In this document: positions 44,527-54,278 of the stretch, piece by piece
Layout: every line of letters starts with the position of its first letter
Position numbering within the stretch: position 1 is the stretch's first letter
DNA from: Branchinecta lynchi
Taxonomy: Eukaryota > Arthropoda > Branchiopoda > Anostraca > Branchinectidae
Assembly: GCA_023053575.1 (NCBI GenBank)
Contig: JAKZAP010000010.1
Location: 16,614,628 to 16,678,627, forward strand
Length of the DNA: 64,000 nucleotides
Direction of reading: 5' to 3'
The notes under the pieces: model-generated
What the model saw: the letters and a program-made list of their open reading frames with translations, nothing else
Told to the model about the DNA's origin: nothing
Databases searched by the model: none
Program-made: the position numbers and the translations under genes

Positions 44527-45066
44527 TGGAGTATAAAGAGTATATTTCTTCAGATTTTTTGCCAGAAAGCGTCGACTGGCAATTCTCTGTTGACTTGCTC
44601 TTCAAAACGCAACTAACACAGAAAACGACAAAACGACAGCAGAGAAAAAAGTCAACTCTGGGGTTGACTTCCGCTAGTCGAGTCGAACGCTGCTCTGTTC
44701 TTGTCGACGCCAGGTATGGAGCGCACGGCGAAGAACGCCAATTTTTGCTAGAGAGTAGAGCCACAGTCACATATCTGCAACAGGCAGCATAAACATGAAT
44801 AATAGAATTAAGCCAAAAAAGAAATCTTTCTGATTGTTTTAACGATGATTCGAGAAATGGACTAGTATTTACTTCACTTCAAAAGATACCGAAATTAAAG
44901 AAAAACACTGCATATTTATACTGTACAGTCGGGACAGAACCAACGCTCTGTTTCCGCCTGAGCTGCGGTAATTCCGCACACCTAAAATGAAACCATTCTC
45001 CGCAATATCCGCCGTCACACCCAACCATTCAGCCTTGTTTTTGCCCAGAAATACATCCGCTTCCGC
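44527..45066. other. Unassigned
   Basis: Two opposite open frames of 88 codons overlap at 44,504-44,792, and neither is recognised. A minus-strand stretch near 44,930-45,060 is open and of balanced composition, and might belong to the I-type LINE 3' region. Confidence 0.35.
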
Positions 45067-45227
45067 TTAGCCTGTTTTCTGTCCTCCAGTTCTTGTTGCT
45101 TCGCTACCAAATGCTGAGCAAGCGTTTCTTTGAAGCGCTTGGAGCCTCTCTCTTAGTTCTGGTACGGCATCGGATCAGGGTTGTCCATTTCGACCTCTTC
45201 GCGGCTGGGCAGCGTTGCCTAGGTCAC

Positions 45228-45693
45228 TTAGATTGACTCAAGCAGGTCCGCTGTCCTCAGAAAGTTGATGATTGTCTGGATGATGGATACTTCAGCAGCA
45301 GGGGGCAGAGTAGGATGCAGGAGGGATCCAGTCGATAGGTTGAGATGGTGCTTCTTGAACAGTGACACCACCTGAGTTCTATATTTGTTCAATTGGATTT
45401 GCCGATGGCTGCACTGGAATAGGATCTAGTCCAGGGTCTCGTTCAGGGTTCTGCAGAATCGGCAGAGAGGGGAGGACGGGGGTTGGCCGTCAGGTGTCGG
45501 GATCGTATACGAGTGTGCTAGGTGGTTCAATCCTGTTGCCCCTGCGCGTATCCGGTGATAGACTCTGCTATCAACTTTTCCACGGAATGGGGAGAACTTA
45601 GGGTGCGGTTTGGCAGTCAGAATATTCTGGGAGCGGATGCGGGAAATGTCTCGAAGACGACTAGCATGATAAAGCGAGGAATGCCGGACTTCA
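45228..45693 (-). pseudogene. I-type LINE ORF2, C-terminal zinc motif and tail
   Basis: A continuous minus-strand frame reads SSLYHASRLRDISRIRSQN, then KFSPFRGKVDS, then CRFCRTLNETL, one stop, then ILFQCSHRQIQL, and ends at a stop at 45,228-45,230. The C-x2-C ... C arrangement after an RNase H is the usual C terminus of I- and R1-type ORF2. The frame is cut at 45,693 by CR1-C. About 50 residues expected at the end of RNase H are missing. Confidence 0.75.
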
Positions 45694-46267
45694 AATGCTA
45701 AAGCTCATGTCTAGGCATGGGGCACCCACTACACACTTGTTCCGAATATATGTTTCCTTTATCCGACCAAACCTAGAATATGGAGCACCTGTTTGGCATT
45801 TTGGCCTTACGGTCGAACAGACCGCCAGACTTGAAAAGATTCAAAAAAGAGCCCTGATCATAGCGTCAAAGGTGGCCGAGAGGTCTTATGAAGAGTTGCT
45901 GCGTGAATTTAAAATCACTTCTCTACACGATCGAAGACTGAAACTCTGCATGGAGTTTGGTGTAAAATCCCTGAACCACCCAGTCCATAAAAATATTTTT
46001 CCTTCTAAAAAGCTGGCGAGAAGGCTCCCTCGCAAGGTAGTTACTGCGGTTGAAAAATTGCAGCCAACTAAATGTAACCTCCAGAGGTTCGAAAAGAGTT
46101 TTGTTCCGTCTTTTGTGAAGTTGTTTAACGAGGTAAATTGAGATGTTATTCATTTTTAATGTTATTTATGACTGTTGAAGTACGATTACATATTAACTGA
46201 CTATACCAAACAAATTTGGCGTTAGCCACGATAAGTTTTTGGCGAATAAAAAGATCTATCTATCTAT
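45693..46267 (+). mobile_element. CR1-C: truncated CR1 LINE with (ATCT)n tail
   Basis: The plus strand carries the last 148 codons of ORF2 (stop at 46,139-46,141), then a 3' UTR of about 110 bp ending 'ggcgaataaaaag' and ATCT repeats to about 46,267. It lies opposite in strand to its host, the I-type LINE, and splits RNase H from the C-terminal zinc motif. Confidence 0.85.
45695..46141 (+). CDS. CR1 reverse transcriptase, C-terminal 148 codons
   Basis: The open frame contains YVSFIRPNLEYGAPVWH, EKIQKRALIIASK, SLHDRRLKLC and a closing FVPSFVKLFNEVN. These are the conserved thumb and C-terminal blocks of CR1 ORF2 ('IRP.LEYa.pVWh', 'le.iQkRA.rii', 'L..RR..lc', 'fvP......N'). CR1-A at 48.44 kb and CR1-B at 53.4-53.8 kb show the same blocks. 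No catalytic part remains. Confidence 0.85.
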   Translation: MLKLMSRHGAPTTHLFRIYVSFIRPNLEYGAPVWHFGLTVEQTARLEKIQKRALIIASKVAERSYEELLREFKITSLHDRRLKLCMEFGVKSLNHPVHKNIFPSKKLARRLPRKVVTAVEKLQPTKCNLQRFEKSFVPSFVKLFNEVN

Positions 46268-46718
46268 CATGTCATATGGAGGTCGATGTCATCATTTTCG
46301 CATGTTGGGGCCGCTAACGACTGGAGAGCTGACATCGAGTTGGAGTAGATCATCACCTTCATGGGAGTTGTTGGGAGTCGTAGTAGGGTCTCAAGTGCCA
46401 AGTTTATTGCACAGATTTCTGCTGACATGATGCAGAGGGGGGGGGGGGGGGGGGGAGATAGTTTTTCCAGAGTGACGAAGTTCAGGTTAGCAAGAAATGC
46501 GCTGCAGCCCGTCGAAGATTCTGTTTTCGATCCGTCAACAAAAACTGGGAAGTGGTTTTTGTGAGCCGTCTGCCGTAACTGGGGAAACCTGATTTTGACA
46601 TGCTGAAGCGATAGCTCGGGCTTCTTCGTGTCGGAAAAACGAAGGGATATCGTAGGCTTGACGATCGTCCACGGTGGCAAACTGCTGATTTTCGGCTTGA
46701 CTACATATGGCAAAATAG
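46268..46718 (-). pseudogene. I-type LINE ORF2, RNase H domain
   Basis: The minus-strand frame shows FVDGSKTESSTGCSAF (first catalytic Asp), SAEICAINLALETLL (catalytic Glu) and VMIYSNSMSALQSL, where the expected 'IYSDS' third carboxylate is Asn. The domain then breaks off at CR1-C. A C run near 46,439-46,455 encodes a run of prolines inside the domain. The RNase H would remove template RNA during insertion of I-clade elements. It is inactive here. Confidence 0.8.
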
Positions 46719-46866
46719 GGTGGTACGCTTGGAGGCGCTTGATTTTGGGCGGGACACTAGGGGAGGGCTGTTGATGTAGAAGCCAGCTGTTCAGTATGTG
46801 GTGGGGTGTACCTTCAATCTTGGTGTTGTATCTGGCTAGCAGGAGCTCCCGCCGAGCTGAGACTGG

Positions 46867-48010
46867 TTAGATTCCTGCTTCGTCCAGAAGGAATTGTGTT
46901 TTGGTACATCTGCGGAGCCCAAAAGCAATCCTAAGGGCCGTATTTTGGACTGTTTCGAGCTGGTTTAGGGTCGTTTTGGCGCAAAATCCATAGACAATCA
47001 GTCCATAATCTATATGGGGTCTGTTGTATTGCTTGTAGAATCCAAATGGAGTAGCCGCCAACCTGAGCATGAGGCGGGTTTTGCGGAGGCATCGGGTAGA
47101 TAGGTCCTTGACGTGGGGCTGAAAAGTCAGCTTTCTGTCCAGGATTATTACTAGATATTTCGCCTGACGTGTCTCAGGGATGACTTGTCCGTTGAGAGTA
47201 ATGTTATAGGGTATATAGGATCTTTTTCTGTGGAACTGGACGACTATCGATTTCGACGGAGCAAGTGGGAGTTCTGATCTTGTAGAGAACTGCTCCACGG
47301 TAAGCATTGCTGATTGGAGTTTCTGTTCAGCCTCGGAGTGCGATGCACCAACAGCCCATGAGCCCAAGTCGTCGGCAAATTTTCAATGTTCGTGCGAAGG
47401 TCTGAGGTCCCACAGGAAAAGGGCAAAGAGCAGGCAGCTGAGGACAGCCCCTTGTGGCAGGCCAATGTCTGTTTTCCTCGTTGCAGATACTTTGGAGTTG
47501 ACCTTAACTGCTAGCATTCTGTCGCTAAGAAAGCTTTCTATGAAGGAGACCACCTGATCCGGGATTCCCATCAGGAGTGGATTAATCTGCGCTTACGGAC
47601 ATTGTCATAGGCTCCCTCGAAGTCAAGGAACGCTGCTATCAGGATCAGGCCAAGATCGAGGCATTACCTTATTGCTCTTGATAGGCGGAGGATCGTGTCC
47701 ATGGCCGAATGAGACGTTCTGAAGACAGTTTGGGTCTTGGGAATCAGCTCATTTGCCTCGCAGAACCACTGGAGCCGGTTGTAGACCATTCGTTCAAGAA
47801 TTTCGCTGAGTGCTGGGAGGACAGATATTGGACGAAAGGACGACTGGCTGTCCTTTGGTTTGCCCTTTTTGAGGACTGTTTCCAAGCTCTGGGGAATGTT
47901 GACTTTTCCCAGCACAAGTTTATTGTGTGCAGGAGGGCTTGTTTAAAAGAGGGAGAGAGGTGTTCTAGCCATGATGGATGGACTTCGTTGATGCCAGCAG
48001 ACGGGTTAGA
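46867..48010 (-). pseudogene. I-type LINE ORF2, reverse transcriptase
   Basis: Spread over three frames on the minus strand: SFRPISVLPALSEILERMVYN (47.8 kb), AAFLDFEGAYDNV (motif A, about 47.61-47.65 kb), GLPQGAVLSCLLFALF (motif B, 47.41-47.47 kb), KFADDLGSWAVGAS (motif C, about 47.34-47.39 kb, a stop just before it) and the thumb (LTFQPHVKDLSTRC ... QLETVQNTALRIAFG). The AAFLDFEGAYDNV and FADDL wording is typical of I/Jockey-group elements. The catalytic Asp residues are present, but stops and frame changes make it non-functional. Confidence 0.85.
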
Positions 48011-48344
48011 TTAATCAAGGACACTAGTTAGCTCTTCCATGGTGAATGGGGATGTGAGGGGTTTACTCCCTCGGAGGTTTGGAGGAGGAGAGTGGTGTGC
48101 CTGAGAGGGGTTGTCGGGTCCTTGAGTGGACTGAGTGTTATCCGAGAGTTTGTCGGAAAAGAAGTCAGCGAGGTATTCCGCTTTCTCTTCATTCGTTTCC
48201 AGTGGAACTTGGTCGAAAGTAAGGAGATTCTTCAATGGGTCAGGTTCATAACACTTACCACTTATTCTATTCAGGAAACGATGAATAGACTGCTCAGGGG
48301 TTTCTCTCGACAGGGTGTTAGCAAATTTATCCCAGGATTGCTTT
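48011..48344 (-). pseudogene. I-type LINE ORF2, linker before RT
   Basis: The minus-strand frame reads KQSWDKFANTLSRETPEQS, then RFLNRISGK, then EKAEYLADFFSDKLS and FTMEELTSVL, the known linker preceding RT ('W..y...l...tp...vW..ir.i.Gk', 'a..la..f..'). It is the continuation of the stretch at 52,200-52,400 across the CR1-A insertion. Confidence 0.75.
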
Positions 48345-48440
48345 TCAAATCAAATCAAATCGTTTTAATTCTCCACAATAGCATACAGCTAGCCTCGGAT
48401 TGTCAACATTACAACGGATTACAATCACAATACAATACAT

Positions 48441-49988
48441 TCAAAGATTTGTCGAGTTAAAATGCTTATTAAAATATGGGACAAATGAATTCAGGTACCT
48501 CTCGGATGATTTTGTTGGCGGGGGCTTAAGCTTTTGAAGACCCAAGGACTTTGTCTGCCCTCTTTTACCGGGTCGCACACACTTCCCATTTTCGAATTCC
48601 GGTAAAATATCCCGATGTTTTTCTGAGCAGAGGCATTTTGAACCAGAATCCATGGTTAGCTTATGCCTTCGCTCCTTCAAGGTCGTCAGAGATAAAGTCC
48701 TTAGGCCTTCTTCATAAGACGTATAGCAATTCCCAAGGATAATTCGAATAGCCCTTTTCTGGATCACTTCCAACTTATCAGATTGCGATGCTGATAGTCC
48801 CGGATGCCAAACTGGACATGCGTATTCTGCATTAGGTCTAATATAAGTACAATAAATAGACCTCATTATTTTTTTAGGCAGTGCAAACTGGCGGAGAACC
48901 GAAAACGAACGAAGAAGTAAAGAACACTTGTAAATGATCTGGTCAACATGAGAGTGCCATCTTAGGTTATCATCAATCGTAACGCAGAGTATTTTCGCTA
49001 CGTTCCGTACACAAAGACCAACATCTTCAAGGTCTGGCAATTTTCTCTTCAAAAATGACACTCGCATAATAAAACTCTTTGGGCGGCTAACAGCTAATTC
49101 ATGTGATAAAATACTGAAAATTTGTGAAATAGATAAATCCACAGAATATGGGTTCAAATTCCTCAAAGCAACACCACTCAAATCGTCAGCGAACTTAAAA
49201 CGGTTTAAAACTTCAATTAACACTCGATTAAAAACAATAATAAAAAGAATGGGCCCGAGTTTCGTTCCCTCTGGTGCACCACAAGAAATTCGAACAAACT
49301 CGGAAATTTTATCTTTTGTGAGCATAACACTTTGTTTCCGGCCCGAGAGAAAGCTTGCAATCATCCGGAGAATAAATGTACTGGCCCCCATCTCTTTTGC
49401 TTCTCGAAGTGCATCTTTATGATCTAAACTGTCAAACGCTTTAATTATATAACTCAATAAAATTTCAGCATATGAATTTGGTAACTCAAGGTGCTTTAAA
49501 ACTGTATCAATCAATCGAATTAAATAATGAGTTGTGCTGAAACCAGGCCTAAAACCGAATTGTTGAGGGTCAATTTTTTCCTCAATATCATCGAATAAAA
49601 GTTCAAAAATAAAGCTTTCAAAGACTTTCAAAACCAGTGTCTTAGAAATCGAACGTAGATCAGACACAGATTGTGCTTTCTTCTGTTTAGGTATAGGTGT
49701 AATGTATGCTTTCTTGAAACAGTCTGGAAATACCCCGTCGACAAAACACTGATTAAAGCAGGCAGTCAGCACAGGGCTGATATCCACAGCACACTCTACA
49801 ATAAGGGACACTGGAATTTCTTCGGGGTAACCACTTTTTCGTGTATCAAGCTTTTTTAGCTTTTCCAACACTGCCTGGGGCTGAATGATTGGGATTTCAG
49901 ACACTTCAGGCAATTGAGGCAACGAATCAAGAGGTGGATGCAACCGGCAAATCGCAGCAAAATGATCGTTTATTTGATCAGCTGACAA
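48441..49988 (-). CDS. CR1-A ORF2, reverse transcriptase part (515 codons)
   Basis: RT from 'LEKLKKLDTRKSG' (residues 41-53) through ITPIPKQKK (96-104) and DPQQFGFRPGFSTTH (140-154), motif A at about 178-189, motif B GAPEGTKLGPILF (237-249), motif C KFADD (265-269) and the CR1 thumb (YIRPNAEYACPVWHPG, QKRAIRIILG, LKERRHKL) to the C terminus. Motif A reads LLSYIIKAFDSLDH: the first Asp expected in 'LDxSKAFDxxDH' is Tyr at residue 180. This should abolish polymerase activity although the frame stays open. The true start is upstream in another frame. Confidence 0.9.
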   Translation of the reverse strand: MSADQINDHFAAICRLHPPLDSLPQLPEVSEIPIIQPQAVLEKLKKLDTRKSGYPEEIPVSLIVECAVDISPVLTACFNQCFVDGVFPDCFKKAYITPIPKQKKAQSVSDLRSISKTLVLKVFESFIFELLFDDIEEKIDPQQFGFRPGFSTTHYLIRLIDTVLKHLELPNSYAEILLSYIIKAFDSLDHKDALREAKEMGASTFILRMIASFLSGRKQSVMLTKDKISEFVRISCGAPEGTKLGPILFIIVFNRVLIEVLNRFKFADDLSGVALRNLNPYSVDLSISQIFSILSHELAVSRPKSFIMRVSFLKRKLPDLEDVGLCVRNVAKILCVTIDDNLRWHSHVDQIIYKCSLLLRSFSVLRQFALPKKIMRSIYCTYIRPNAEYACPVWHPGLSASQSDKLEVIQKRAIRIILGNCYTSYEEGLRTLSLTTLKERRHKLTMDSGSKCLCSEKHRDILPEFENGKCVRPGKRGQTKSLGLQKLKPPPTKSSERYLNSFVPYFNKHFNSTNL

Positions 49989-50172
49989 TAAATTACCCGA
50001 CTCATGATAAATTGTCAGCGCTTCTGCTCACGGCCCATTATTTCTTGGACTCTTTCGTGGAACTTGCGCGGATCCGACGACATGAGCTTGGCTACGCACC
50101 TTTCTCCGTACTCTTTGCGCGCTTTGCGGGTTGCACTCACAATCCTGTTCCGAAGCCGTCTTGCTTCACTCT
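49989..50172 (-). pseudogene. CR1-A ORF2 linker, shifted frame
   Basis: In a different minus-strand frame this reads SEARRLRNRIVSATRKARK, then EYGERCVAKLMSSDPRKFH and ERVQEIMGREQKR before a stop. This is the 'R..r..i..ak..Y......l...npk.fW..v..i' stretch that joins EN and RT in CR1. One frame change lies at each end, so ORF2 was once continuous. Confidence 0.7.
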
Positions 50173-51540
50173 TCATGCCCTGCCCCATTCCCAGAAACTA
50201 TCACGAACTACCATCAACTCTTTCATCTCTTTGGACACCCATGGTTTGTCTTGTGGTTTGCATACAATACACTTTTCCGGGGATAACTCAGTATACTTCT
50301 TGTAGAGTTCGGAAGTAAGTGACGACACCATTTGGTTGCCATCACTCAGCTTCAGGACGTCGCTCCAGTTCTTACGCTGTAACCAGTCCTTGAAACAGGC
50401 TACTCGCTCGGAAGTAAAATGACGATATGTGATAACCTTCTTGTCTCTGATTAGCACTGTGTAAACCGGTTTCCAGATTAGAGTATCATGGTCACTCATG
50501 CCTACGGCTGGTAGAACAGATGGAGGCTCGTAGAACTGAGCTATGTTAGTAAATACAAGATCAAGCGTTTTCTCCCCCCGCATTTTCACATTTACGACCT
50601 GCTTAAGTGACAAGGGCTCTGCAATCCACGAGGGTTTAAAGTCATTAAAGTCACCCAGTAAAACAATTCCTGCATAAGGGTACTGGGATCTAATGGAATC
50701 CGCGCATAATTGCAAGTAGGTTATAATCACAAGCTCCTTACGGTACGGCCCTCGAGGTGGATAATACAGTACACAAAATATCAGCGATGAGACGTCTTTT
50801 AGTAGAAACTTTGGTCTTGTCCAAACCCATAACGCCTCGAATTCTGGGTCTCTGGGAACTTTCGTATCAAGAATGTGGCTTGGAGTTGAGGAATGGCAGT
50901 AGAAACCGACTCCCCCGCCATGACTTACGGGAAGTCCTTCCTTATCAAGTCTAGGTTGCAAATAAACATCATAGCCAGAAATCGCCGACGTAGGTTCAGT
51001 TGCTGACCAGGACTCGGTTAGGCATGCAACTTCAACTGAATTGTGTTTAAGGCTAAATTCAAGTTCCTCAAGCTTATTTGGCAGGGAGCGCACGTTGGCA
51101 AGGAGAATCTTTGGGAAAGAATAGGAAAATGTCTTTGATGCTCCCGGATTCTGACTCACATCAGTCCGACAGGGTCCCGGAAAAGCGGTAGGAACCTGTT
51201 TGTTGTCAGAAGGGAATAGCTGGGCATCAGGGGTACTGAGTGGAGACCGGGTAAGAGGCTCCGCATTCTGTAATCGTGCTCCAAATGTGGCTGGGGAAGT
51301 GGGAATGTGGGCCATGACGTGTGTCTGGGAATAGGGGGAGGTGGCACTGGAATAACTGTGGGAGGCAGCGCCGCGGGGGGCACTAATGGAGCCCGCGGCT
51401 GGACGGTGACTGGGGGCGAAACCGCCAAGTGGCGCCTTGCTGTAACTTGACGACCCACTGGGATCGGGGGCGGTGGTATCGTCAACTGCATTAGCGGTAC
51501 CGGGGCCTTGGTTCGCTTGTTTTTTGCTACGTTTCGCCAC
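50173..51540 (-). CDS. CR1-A ORF2, endonuclease part (455 codons)
   Basis: An APE-type endonuclease domain spans about residues 145-357: LLANVRSLPNKLEEL (Asn149), CLTESW (Glu176), GGGVGFYCH, VLLGDFNDFKPSW (Asp297, Asn299) and SDHDTLIW (Asp350, His351). All expected catalytic residues are visible. The first 140 residues are Ser/Pro/Ala-rich and without structure, and may be read-through from a 5' region. The enzyme would nick target DNA for reverse transcription. It stops at WEWGRA, where the frame changes towards the linker. Confidence 0.9.
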   Translation of the reverse strand: MAKRSKKQANQGPGTANAVDDTTAPDPSGSSSYSKAPLGGFAPSHRPAAGSISAPRGAASHSYSSATSPYSQTHVMAHIPTSPATFGARLQNAEPLTRSPLSTPDAQLFPSDNKQVPTAFPGPCRTDVSQNPGASKTFSYSFPKILLANVRSLPNKLEELEFSLKHNSVEVACLTESWSATEPTSAISGYDVYLQPRLDKEGLPVSHGGGVGFYCHSSTPSHILDTKVPRDPEFEALWVWTRPKFLLKDVSSLIFCVLYYPPRGPYRKELVIITYLQLCADSIRSQYPYAGIVLLGDFNDFKPSWIAEPLSLKQVVNVKMRGEKTLDLVFTNIAQFYEPPSVLPAVGMSDHDTLIWKPVYTVLIRDKKVITYRHFTSERVACFKDWLQRKNWSDVLKLSDGNQMVSSLTSELYKKYTELSPEKCIVCKPQDKPWVSKEMKELMVVRDSFWEWGRA

Positions 51541-51653
51541 ATATTTCCCTTGCCCCGCGCGGATCCGTTTTTTGGATGTTCACTTCGCATGGTGTTTTGG
51601 GCGAGCAATGATTGTATTTTTTATTCCAACAATGTCTTCAACGGATACGTCAG

Positions 51654-52200
51654 CTACGATTCTTCATCAGCGATATTTCGGCCCTTCTTGGCAAGGGTCC
51701 TCGTCAGGCTTTCAGTCCTCTTGTTCAACTTCGGGGAAAGAAACAAACCTGTTTTTACACTCGGGGCTAAAGCATAGGCCGTATGAGTATTGGATGCACA
51801 GGGATCTATGCCGTAGCGTTTGGTCATATCTTCCGTAACGGCTTCAGAGGCTTGGGGCGAAGATTGGGACGGGTTCGGAGCTACGAGGTCGACTTGGGTA
51901 TAACTCTGGCTGGCTTGCGTGCGTATTAAATTAGGGACTGCAGTGGTTTGGGTCCCTTCCGTGCTACAGCGATGCTTCTCAGGCAACGCGCGACATACAT
52001 CATACGCGTAATAGAAGAACCGACCCGAGGGTTTCTGCATCGCAAGTACGATTTCTGTATCGATGGCTGCACAGCCAGCGTGTTGCCATTTCCGGCACTT
52101 GTGGCACTCGAACCTTGGGGCTCCTTTGGTTAGCTTATTGCAAGAGCTACACAATGGACCGGATTCATCAGTCTGGGTCTGGTCATTCAGATCCACCGTC
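51654..52200 (-). pseudogene. CR1-A ORF1 with PHD-type zinc finger
   Basis: The open frame runs from 52,364 to 51,654, but its upstream 50 codons belong by sequence to the I-type LINE in another frame, so the ORF1 start is lost or lies near 52,200. The finger CSSCNKLTKG...CHKCRKWQHAGC (genomic about 52,070-52,153) has C-x2-C-x11-C-x2-C-x4-H-x2-C. The last pair is reduced to one Cys (YDVCRAL). PHD-type fingers are known in ORF1 of CR1 elements. The C-terminal residues LAKKGRNIADEES are encoded by the motif that also forms the inverted repeat at 9.1 kb. Confidence 0.75.
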
Positions 52201-52440
52201 TTTTCTGATGCTATGTCAGGGACTGAGCTGAGCGTGAAGCTCTCTTCATTCGGGCTTCTGCTTTCTGTTTCAGGATGAAGTTTTCTACGGACGGGAATCT
52301 GTTGAAGATTTTGGTTGCTGCAGCTTTGGATGTCCAAGCAGCGTGTCAGGCGTCGTTCCACCACGGATTCGGCGGTCTCTTCTTGTTTTTTCGTGGATGG
52401 AGGTAATTCCTCGACTTCGGGATGGCTTGGTTTGCAGCAT
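52200..52440 (-). pseudogene. I-type LINE ORF2, stretch after the endonuclease
   Basis: The minus strand reads AANQAIPKSRNYLHP, then RPPNPWWNDA, a stop, HAAWTSKAAATKIFNRFPSV and ARMKRASRSAQSLT. 'PWWNdeC..A......a...f.r.ps..n......a.a....k.akr.sw' is the known junction between EN and RT in I-type elements. The next residues are found at 48,344 across CR1-A. Confidence 0.75.
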
Positions 52441-52517
52441 GCAGGAGGGTGTTTGTAAGAAGAGTAGTTAGCTTATCAGGGGAGGTACTTTCCAGGAGTT
52501 GGGAGTAGTCAGACCGA

Positions 52518-52730
52518 TCAAGAACGTCTCAAACTTTGGCCAGTCAGCTTTGCTATTGATGTAGTGGGGGGGGGGGGAGGTACCAATTCGACGAAGGGGT
52601 GCCCGCCGATCGTTGTATTTATGGCGTAGTAGTCTGTTAATAGGTCGTCCACTCTGGAGATCTGGATCTGGCTCAGAAGTGTTGACGATACTATCTGGAG
52701 ATCAATGGTGGACAAGTTGTTTGCTCTTGC
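52518..52730 (-). pseudogene. I-type LINE ORF2, end of endonuclease
   Basis: The minus strand reads ARANNLSTIDLQIVSSTLL, then SRVDDLLTDYYAINTTIGG, equal to the 'STIDL...s..l........v...l.sDHy.i' block at the end of APE endonucleases, with the expected SDH changed to TDY. A C run (52,568-52,579 on the opposite strand) adds prolines. The preceding part of the domain is at 53,880, beyond CR1-B. Confidence 0.75.
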
Positions 52731-53880
52731 GTTATAATATGTGTAAAACTCGTAACGCTGCCAAGAATTACTATCGCACGAAACTGAATGACCTTTTTCA
52801 GTGGAAACCCAATCAGTGGTATAAGGATGTCAAACGGCTCTGTGGCAAAACTGAGAATGCAATAGACTTCCATCTCGATCAACCGGACGAAATAACTGCA
52901 TCCCAAATAAATGAACACTTGGCAAAAATTGTTAGGACTTTCCGCCTCTAAATACATCCGGTTTCACACGACAGCAATCAATTCCTCCTAAAAAGAAAAC
53001 AAAAAACTAAGTATAAGGTTTTTTTTTTGGAATAAAAAGAAATTTTTTGTGGAGTGTCTCAGGGGACTCTTTTGGGTCCTTGTCTTCTCCTTTTCTTAGT
53101 AATGATCCGTTGGAAGTATGTAGACGACTTGATCAATTGTTGATATCTGTCATCGTTCCCAAATGAGTAATGCTAAGCTAATAATCCAAGAGGTGGCAGA
53201 CGAGGCACAGAATAGCGATATGAAAGTTAACTTCGCGAAAACAACGGTTTTAACTATTTCTTTCACAAAATCAAATCCTGCCTTCAAAGAAGAAATACCG
53301 AAAAAAATGAAGGCAGAGAAAATTAAGCTACTGGGTGTTACCATTACCCCAGATCTAAAATGGGAAGCCCACTGTCAGGACATGCTGAAACGATTAATGC
53401 GGGACAAACTTCTTTCAAAAATGAAAAAACCCAAGTCACCTACTACGAGGAATACGCAGCTCCCGTTTGGCATTTTTCAGTATCGCAGGAACAAAGAGAT
53501 AAACTAGAAAGAATACAGAAGCGGGCTCTTCTTATTATTCATAGTGGACCGAAGCTTCCCTACTCATACCTTTTAAAACACTTTAACCTAAAAACACTGC
53601 AGGAGCGCAGAAGGGAGCTAAGCACTGACTTCAGTTCAGCCACGGTATCTCATCCTCACCACTCCCAAGTCCTCCCTCCCCCTATCAAAATGTTAGAAGT
53701 CGACCAGAACGAGTGGTAAGTTTTAAGGTTCCCAAGCTCTGTCCCATACCTACAAAACACGCTAGATATGCAAAAAGTTTTGTTCCCGAGTTCGTGAAAT
53801 ATTTTAACGAAGTTTGAATTTTTAAGCGTACTGACATTTTACTCATATATTGTAGTTTTTTCTGTCTGTTTGACAATAAT
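52731..53880 (+). mobile_element. CR1-B: degraded, internally deleted CR1 LINE
   Basis: The plus strand contains the CR1 linker RNAAKNYYRTKLNDLFQ, PNQWYKDVKRLCGK and ASQINEHLAKI (52.74-52.95 kb), then after about 200 bp of decayed sequence KLLGVTITPDLKWEAHC (53.32-53.38 kb), YAAPVWHF and LERIQKRALLII (53.45-53.54 kb), LQERRRELS and FVPEFVKYFNEV with a stop near 53,816-53,818. Most of RT, including its catalytic motifs, is deleted. It splits the endonuclease of the I-type LINE. Confidence 0.8.
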
Positions 53881-54237
53881 CGCAAATTTGGTTCTCGATA
53901 AATTTTCCAGCCTTATTCTTCTTGACACATCCCCACATCGGACTACGAGCGTTCATGTCACCAGTGACAATGACTCGCTCGCGACATAGTCGGGGGGCAA
54001 TCGCTGAGAAAAAGTCTTGTGCTTCGTTGTTGCCATTTGGGTTGTGTTGTTGGCCTGGTTGACATGAATACCCGGAAGGTTTGTAGGACGGGTTGGAGAT
54101 TTGACTGTAGTTGAGCTTCCTGATGGGGAGGCTGTACTCGGGGGGGGGGGGGGGGGGGGGGTGGAAGTTCGTCTAACCTTGTAGAGATATACGTGGTAGG
54201 GTTTGTAAGGGGGGTACTTGCTCCGCTCGGTGCCCAA
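53881..54237 (-). pseudogene. I-type LINE ORF2, endonuclease core
   Basis: The minus strand reads GNNEAQDFFSAIAPRL, then RVIVTGDMNARSPMWGC and KNKAGKFIENQI, matching 'ViitGDfNAhs.lWG......G..ie..i' of I-clade endonucleases (catalytic Asp and Asn present). The N-terminal part of the domain (first strand and the Glu motif) is not visible between here and ORF1, so sequence is missing. A C run of about 22 (54,139-54,161 region) encodes prolines. Confidence 0.75.
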
Positions 54238-54278
54238 CTGTTGGTAGGGCTGAGGTCCTATTGGGGGCAGCTTTCACG

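Larger units (their letters stand above)
48345..52210 (-). mobile_element. CR1-A: nearly complete CR1 LINE, about 3.9 kb
   Basis: Minus-strand element with PHD-type ORF1 (51,654 to about 52,200), ORF2 endonuclease (50,173-51,540), linker and RT (48,441-49,988), and a 3' end 'gagaattaaaac' followed by GATTT repeats at 48,345-48,365. It splits the I-type LINE between 'RASRSAQSLT' and 'KQSWDKF'. Two frame changes lie near 50,000-50,175. CR1 elements insert without clear target duplications, and none is seen. Confidence 0.85.

Noticed and set aside
51654..52364. One 236-codon ORF1 starting at 52,364
   Set aside because: The first part overlaps sequence that belongs, in another frame, to the I-type LINE (WWNDA...AAATKIFNRF), so the long frame is a chance join across the insertion border.
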